NCBI GenBank assembly: GCA_000444245.1
Contig: ATSW01010683.1
Span: 1 to 22,809 of the forward strand
Origin: Botryllus schlosseri
Taxonomy: Eukaryota; Chordata; Ascidiacea; Stolidobranchia; Styelidae
Reading direction: 5' to 3'
DNA length: 22,809 bases
The position numbers were made by a program, and so were the translations under genes. Shown here in pieces: positions 18,301 to 22,809 of this stretch. Numbering within the stretch: the first letter of the stretch is position 1; every line of letters starts with the position of its first letter. The notes below the pieces were generated by a model. That model worked only from the letters and a program-made list of their open reading frames with translations. It was not told where the DNA came from and searched no databases.

Positions 18301-21300
18301 TTGGTATGAGCTTTATCTAAATAATTGCATGGTATTGGGTATCTATCTGGAAAACTTTGTAGTGTTCAAATCTAGTCCAGTACTTTTTGTATATATGTAG
18401 GAGAGAATTTTATCTGTCAATCTTTGATTACAAATATCACGCAAATAGATCGATATGGAATGTCGTCACATCCCTTAAATAAATATATCAATGAATTAAG
18501 TTTGTTATGATCCCTATCTAAACAATAGTATTGTATTGGGTATCTGCTCTCCTGGACTGTGAAGAATAGCCATGTATCAATTTTCAAATATAATTGGATA
18601 CCCCCAATATTGCGCAGATACGTGTAATATCAGATGACGCAATCCCTTGAAATAGTTAGGGTTATTGAGGTAGAGTTGCCTCCAATGAAAGGCTTTGTGT
18701 AAAATTAAAACTATCTACTGACACCTACTGATATGCTGTGGTTGATATTAAAATTGGGTTTTCCCATTGAAACGGTATTGCATGTAATTTTCTAAACCAC
18801 ATACTTTTTGTTATGTGATGTGATAGTTTGTTAATTTTTTTTTGAAAACTCGCTTCGTTCTACAGAAAGTGTGCACGTGTGTACCACTTGTGCACGTAGG
18901 ATTTCGAGAATGCACAAGCCAATTTCTAGACGCTTACTCATATCTTCTATGTTTAAGACACTAAATTTCGATCGATTTGGTCGCACTCCCCCACAGGTAG
19001 CTGTTTGAAGTGATCAGTAGTAGTAGTAGCTATTCTCTATTTTCACTTTGTTCACACGAATGATTGTATTATTGCTTGTTAGGCTACTTCTATTTCAATA
19101 CATCAACAGTTTGCAAAACCAAGCCACTTTTTAAAACTCATTCTAGTAGATTTTTCTTGTATAAGAATTAAAATAGCATTAAAATGCTTGCATCCGGCGA
19201 TAGCATCTGTGTAACTTACTTTGCGCATTTGTAGATTGTTGTCGTTGCCTTGCGGGCGATGGGTTTGGAAGCAAGACTAGTCCTGTCTTTACAACCCATC
19301 CAATTGAAAGTGCTCACGGAAAAGCAGAAGGTAGATCTCTTTGATATTACAGTCGGGCATTTTGTTGAACGAAAATTGCTTTGCGAACAGGAGAACGCGG
19401 CCAAAGTCAGTAGAACACCTGGAAAAGTGGCCAAAATCACGAAAAAACGGAAGGACGACGACGGCATTCCGCAAGTAGACGGACAGTGCGATTCTCCTCC
19501 GAAACGAGCCACGCGATCCCGCTCCAAACGAGTCGCTGATGTCGAAAATAAGCCGCCGTTGAAAGCAGATACGGCCGCTGTAAGCTCGGCACCGGACGCG
19601 TCTGTAAAAAAAAAGAAGAACACCAAAAGAAAAAGTCGAGCAAAAGTTTTGAAGGCAGAAACTAAGCAGGTTTCCGATGAGGACAAGGCAAACTTGAAGA
19701 GTAAAAGAGCCGGAAAAGAGAGTGAAAAAGTAAAATTTCTCTCTCCAAATCTTAACATAGTATTATGGTCACTTTGGCATTCTCTTAGTGAAGGGAATTG
19801 TATTCGGTTAGGCTTGAAATGCTTTCAAATGTCATTGATGGTCTGTCGGATGGTTTTGATTTGAAAACAATTCTGATTTGTGTTGACCGGATACTAGTCG
19901 GTGCTAAAATCACAGAAGTTGACGAAGTACTATGTAGTCAGACTTGTATCTGAAGGGGATAGCTTTTTCTCATTATAAACATTGAATAGAATATACGTGT
20001 TGAAATATACCCGAATATGCAGGGACTCGTCAACGTGGTAATTGTCAGCAACTAATAGAGAATTGATAAGAACATTTTTCCTAATTCTCTATTAGTTGCT
20101 GAAGATAACCCCTGGCGAGTGTCAGCCAAAAAATCTTCGGGTTTAATTCAATATGAATATAAATTGTATATTGAAGTTCTGTACCTCCAAGAAGCTGTTC
20201 AAATAAACATTGCGGTTGCTTTTCCGTTTTTGAAAATACCTTGAAACATTCTCCGAGACGCCGTTTTTGGCCGTAAATACAGCTTGGTGCCGGCAGACGG
20301 GCGACTGAGATTAAACTTGGAATACCTTGAACGGAATTTGAAACAGTTTATCATGTTGAGTCCGAGATTTGCCACGAGATGAGTTGGAGACTCGGAGGTA
20401 TTTTCATCGCAATTTTTCTCGTCTAGACATCCCTCGATTTCAATGCCAATCCCGACTCGAAACCGCCGGCAAGCACTGAGAAAGTGGAGCCATCCAGGAA
20501 ATTGAGGAAAAGGAAACTTATCAAAGTGGAGGAAGACGAGGTGTGTTGCTTTGTCGGTAGTTTTTGCTTGTAGTGGTCGAACGGTTCTGTAACATGCCAT
20601 CTTTGGAATTTTTTCTGCTCCCTCCATTTGTGTATGCACTTAGAACAGGAGGGAGCGGGCAGCATACAGGATTTGAGCGGCCCTCGGACAGTTTCCTGTC
20701 GTACATGATAATGTGGCCCGGGGCCACGGCCTCCACTACTTGCCTACTACATCAAAATATAGTGACTGTAGGTTATTCTTCAATTATTTGTTTTCTTTGT
20801 GTTGTGTGATTATGTGTCATTGAATATAAATCCATGTTTGGCAACCTGAGAAAGATGGCAATGGTCTCTATGCTTTAAACTGAAAGTTTACATTAGATAC
20901 GGCATATTCCTTTTGTAGGTGGACTAATCCGCAATCAATGTGTCGATTCATGAATCTGGCCTGCCTAGTACTTAATCTTCCTATATTAGGCTCACCGATT
21001 GGAGAAGTTGCACGCCCCTAAATTGCAAAGTGGTTGATCAAGTAATCACTAGTCAGTATTGCTACTCAGATAGAAGTCGTAGTAATACTGTTAATTCCCG
21101 CTCAATTACAAATAGAAGTAGCAATTTCCAAGATATGTCCAAGATACTTCAAGTAGAGATGGAAAATGAGGGGTCTCAAAAGTACTCCTTTTGGAAGCAG
21201 TAAATCCTAAAGACCAATATAGGTTCCTCGAGTAACCATTGAATGGATATTATCTTCTACACGAGTGTTTACCGACCGATCTTCTATGTTTTCAAGTTTT

Positions 21301-21874
21301 GCGGTGATATTTGGTCTCGTAACCTTGACTTTCCGAAATGACTGAATTCCATCGCGCTAGTGATTCTAGATAACTAGAGATATATGCATAAGGATACAAA
21401 CATAAAGATAGAAAAAAGTTGCACAGATGCTGTGTAAATCGACTCTTCGGCCTCACCATTTTTAGTAGCGTCAATGCTCCCTGATTATTCCAAATCTTCT
21501 CAGAAAAACTCTGATGAAGAATTCCGCCCTTCACCCCCCTCGGACAGCGAAGACAGCGATTTTGAGTCCAAATCCAAGAGTTCGGCAAAAAACAAAAAGA
21601 CCAAAACCGCAACTGTAGCAAATCCCGCATCCAAGCAACATGCGATCAAGGGTAAGGACGCTGTTTAGCTCTTTTTCTGATGTGTTTTGGGCATTGACGT
21701 ACGATTTACTGCTGTTGTTGTTTCACACCAAGCCGATATTACTTATTTTGATTCCTGATTTTACTGCTAGGTGCGGGCAAAGCCAAGAAAGCCGCCTCAC
21801 GTAGAGTATCAAGCCAAGGCAAGAAACAGAATGATAACCCTGACGACACTTGGCTGGAAGTGTATTCACAGCAG
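12364..21874 (+). CDS. XPC: XPC DNA-damage recognition protein, exons 1-8 (3' end outside window)
   Basis: Eight exons join in frame with GT/AG borders: 12364-12465, 15928-16059, 16757-16902, 17881-18031, 19235-19729, 20427-20540, 21504-21651 and 21771-21874, giving 464 codons. XPC/Rad4 senses helix distortion for global-genome nucleotide excision repair with RAD23 and centrin. Exon 1 encodes an acidic SSEEEWEEVEE, the motif near residue 130 of human XPC. Exon 2 has IRRALKKFHKDTQLDTHK and exon 3 VHLLSLL, the first half of the transglutaminase-like fold. Exon 4 has LEEKRIKF. Exon 5 opens with ALRAMGLEARLVLSLQPI (182-199) and then becomes a Lys/Arg/Ser-rich linker with PPKRATRSRSKR as a likely nuclear signal. 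Exons 6-7 are acidic/basic linker, and exon 8 reaches TWLEVY, where the fold resumes. The beta-hairpin domains lie beyond the window. An in-frame TGA nine bases before the ATG fixes the start, making the N-terminus about 100 residues shorter than human. Confidence 0.94.
13610..14500. repeat. Interrupted palindrome inside the hAT-like element
   Basis: Sequence from about 13610 to 13738 is the reverse complement of about 14362 to 14500, including ACTATATTTAACTTCATCACGA and its complement near 13685 and 14410. The centre lies near 14316-14360, between the halves GCGTATTATCATG and CATGATAATACGCG. The left arm is split by the 569-bp insertion at 13747-14315. Before that insertion the unit was a hairpin with arms of about 140 bp. 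Confidence 0.7.
13747..14315. mobile_element. Nested 569-bp hAT-like MITE with internal GACTCGAGTC arrays
   Basis: Terminal inverted repeats CAGGGTTGTAA (13747-13757) and TTACAACCCTG (14305-14315) are exact complements. They are flanked by octamers CGGTATTA (13739-13746) and GCGTATTA (14316-14323), identical at six of eight bases, as expected for a hAT 8-bp target duplication. Both inner ends (about 13800-13910 and 14130-14300) carry degenerate arrays of the palindromic unit TGACTCGAGTC, so the whole insert can fold back. No transposase. It is younger than the palindrome it splits. Confidence 0.75.
14627..15927. other. Remainder of XPC intron 1
   Basis: Mostly plain AT-rich intron. A perfect 10-bp hairpin (CTGGAGTAGT, 14627-14636, pairing with 14644-14653) abuts the end of the hAT-like element. 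At 15142-15333 the minus strand has a 63-codon open frame in a stretch that looks repeat-derived (GCCGAAATATTGATTTTTCT), but no family could be named. Confidence 0.4.
16060..16756. other. XPC intron 2
   Basis: AT-rich intron bounded by GT at 16060 and a CTCTCTCTGTTTACAG acceptor. No gene or clear repeat seen. Confidence 0.6.
16903..17880. other. XPC intron 3
   Basis: GTGAGC donor and TTTGTTTAATCAG acceptor. The acceptor ending at 17880 is chosen over CTGCAG at 17890 because only the former keeps the frame. Nothing else recognisable in the intron. Confidence 0.6.
18147..18545. repeat. Two-copy tandem duplication of about 203 bp in XPC intron 4
   Basis: Copy 1 (about 18147-18349) and copy 2 (about 18350-18545) share GTTCAAATCTAGT (18161 and 18364), AAATAGATC, GAATGTC/AAATGTC and TATTGGGTATCT in the same order. 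The period is 203 bp and the copies are clearly diverged. A short inverted echo of the end (GATACCCCCAATATT) follows near 18597-18612. The rest of the intron (18032-19234) shows only a small GTA triplet run near 19018. Confidence 0.75.
19985..20165. repeat. Long hairpin in XPC intron 5 with a perfect 19-bp apical stem
   Basis: CAGCAACTAATAGAGAATT (20046-20064) and its exact complement (20083-20101) flank an 18-nt loop. Pairing continues outwards with small bulges through ACTCG/CGAGT and ACCCGAA/TTCGGGT to about 19985 and 20165, giving arms of roughly 80 bp. A small foldback MITE is the simplest reading; the apical part also resembles a small-RNA precursor. Confidence 0.75.
20640..20760. repeat. 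GC-richer repeat-like patch in XPC intron 6
   Basis: A GC-rich island in an AT-rich intron, holding GTGGCCC-G-GGGCCAC (a 7-bp palindrome with one central base, near 20713-20727) and GAGCGGCCCTCGGACAG. It resembles fragments of dispersed DNA elements, but no family or ends could be assigned. The rest of intron 6 (20541-21503) shows nothing clear. Confidence 0.35.
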
Positions 21875-22149
21875 GTATGCTGCAGATACTATTGAATCGG
21901 AGGTGGAGATATCTTGAAAAGCAAAGCAACTTGAGTAACAATAAATTACAAGTACCTGACTCTCACTATCATTGGCTGTTATGGGCGATGGTCCCATAGG
22001 TTTCTTATATGGACGTGGGTTTGAATATCAAATAGTAGGATATGAAAATTTTGACCAGATAACGATTCATGATTTTTTTCGAAGCTGGATTACTTCTTGG
22101 ATTTGAATATATTAAATCCGCTCATTTCTGAAAATCAGTGACTAGGGTA

Positions 22150-22535
22150 CGTGACCGAGTACGGGAGTTATTCGATTCTCAATTGAGTATTAGGCGTCGA
22201 GCCGAGTATCACTCCTGATGACATCATAACACTATGATGGATGTGAAATGTTCAAATGTGTACCTTTTATGCTATCGCAAAGAATATAATGCCAGTTTTA
22301 CACTTTGTAGCTTTGTAATTCATGTTTCGTATGCTGTTATATAACCAATCGAGGTTTCAGGGCTTCTATGGTGGAAAATAGTATCGAAACAATAGATTTT
22401 GTTGATAAATTAACTCTTAAATGCATAATTTCAGTACTTGAAAATATCATCCCTAACCGCTCGACTCAAGTCATTAGAATTAGCACTCGATTTAGATTCG
22501 AGAACTCAAATCATTGCGCCCACCCCTAGTAGTGT
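22150..22535. mobile_element. Second copy of the XPC intron 1 hAT-like element, in intron 8
   Basis: The order GAGTATC, GATGTG, TCAAATGTG, CTTTTATG, TAATGCCAGT, then ACCAAT, TTGATAAA, ACTCGATT and CAAATCATTG matches 12610-13330 in the same orientation, with internal deletions and many substitutions. The right end reads GCGCCCACCCCTA, a hAT-like terminus. Old, non-autonomous copy with no coding capacity. Confidence 0.6.
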
Positions 22536-22541
22536 TATATG

Positions 22542-22809
22542 TAGAGCCCGACCGATATTGGATTTCTGAGCCGATACCGATAAGACCGATATCCAGTACC
22601 TCCACCGATAACCCCGATATATTCAGCCGATATTCAAAAGATATGGAATCTAGCCCATATTTAACACCTCAGAGCATTTCTTTCAACAACTTTACAGCCA
22701 TTGATATGCTTGAACATGAAATGAATGATCAAGGAACTATAAAAATATATCAAAAGCACCAATCCAGCAGTTGCAGATTACAGTTCACGAAGCACAATTT
22801 CTCGGCCCT
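22542..22809. mobile_element. Start of a hAT-like element with repeated CCGATA motifs (runs off window)
   Basis: From TAGAGCCCGACCGATATTGG the sequence carries several CCGATA/TATCGG-type units up to about 22635, a pattern seen at the ends of non-autonomous hAT elements in many aquatic animals. The other end is outside the window, so length and target duplication cannot be judged. Confidence 0.45.

Noticed and set aside
20199-20426. Extra XPC exon just before exon 6
   Set aside because: Stops in the required frame and no similarity to XPC; exons 5 and 6 already join in phase.
21466-21503. Upstream acceptors for XPC exon 7 at 21465 and 21468
   Set aside because: Both give a phase that does not join exon 6; the acceptor ending at 21503 keeps the frame and has a good pyrimidine tract.
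1-22809. CRISPR array, LTR or retrovirus-like element, or bacterial transfer
   Set aside because: No regularly spaced repeats with unique spacers, no paired LTRs or recognisable polyprotein, and all genes are animal-type in an animal-type context.

Overview
The window is animal nuclear DNA. It has six recognisable animal genes, long AT-rich introns with GT/AG borders, foldback DNA elements and a tRNA-type SINE. It fits a compact, intron-poor marine invertebrate genome (about one gene per 4 kb), perhaps a tunicate or another early-branching animal. The lineage cannot be fixed from sequence alone. Nothing bacterial, phage-like or CRISPR-like was seen, and no LTR or retrovirus-like element was recognised.

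Layout, with every gene on the + strand: the last three exons of SIRT2 (462-3003, continuing off the left edge); UGP2 (4248-5741); EME1 (6635-8116); BOLA2 (9804-10061); TRMT1L (10912-12285); and the first eight exons of XPC (12364-21874, continuing off the right edge). SIRT2 and XPC have introns. The four genes between them each have an uninterrupted coding region, although their vertebrate counterparts have several exons. TRMT1L and XPC are only 78 bp apart, and a canonical AATAAA ends one base before the XPC start codon.

The genes do not form one pathway. SIRT2 is an NAD-dependent deacetylase and UGP2 makes UDP-glucose. EME1 is the partner of MUS81 in a structure-specific nuclease, and BOLA2 is an iron-sulfur partner of glutaredoxin. 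TRMT1L is a Trm1-type tRNA methyltransferase homologue and XPC is the damage sensor of nucleotide excision repair. EME1 and XPC both act in DNA repair, but nothing in the sequence shows that they are co-regulated.

Non-coding structure is mostly inverted-repeat DNA: an alternating array of two modules in a SIRT2 intron, a near-palindrome of 350-bp arms starting 38 bp after the EME1 stop codon, a hAT-like element in XPC intron 1 carrying a second hAT-like element, a 200-bp tandem duplication in XPC intron 4, and a long hairpin in XPC intron 5. The most notable protein-level observation is the TRMT1L active-site motif, which reads EAYG where the family has DPFG.
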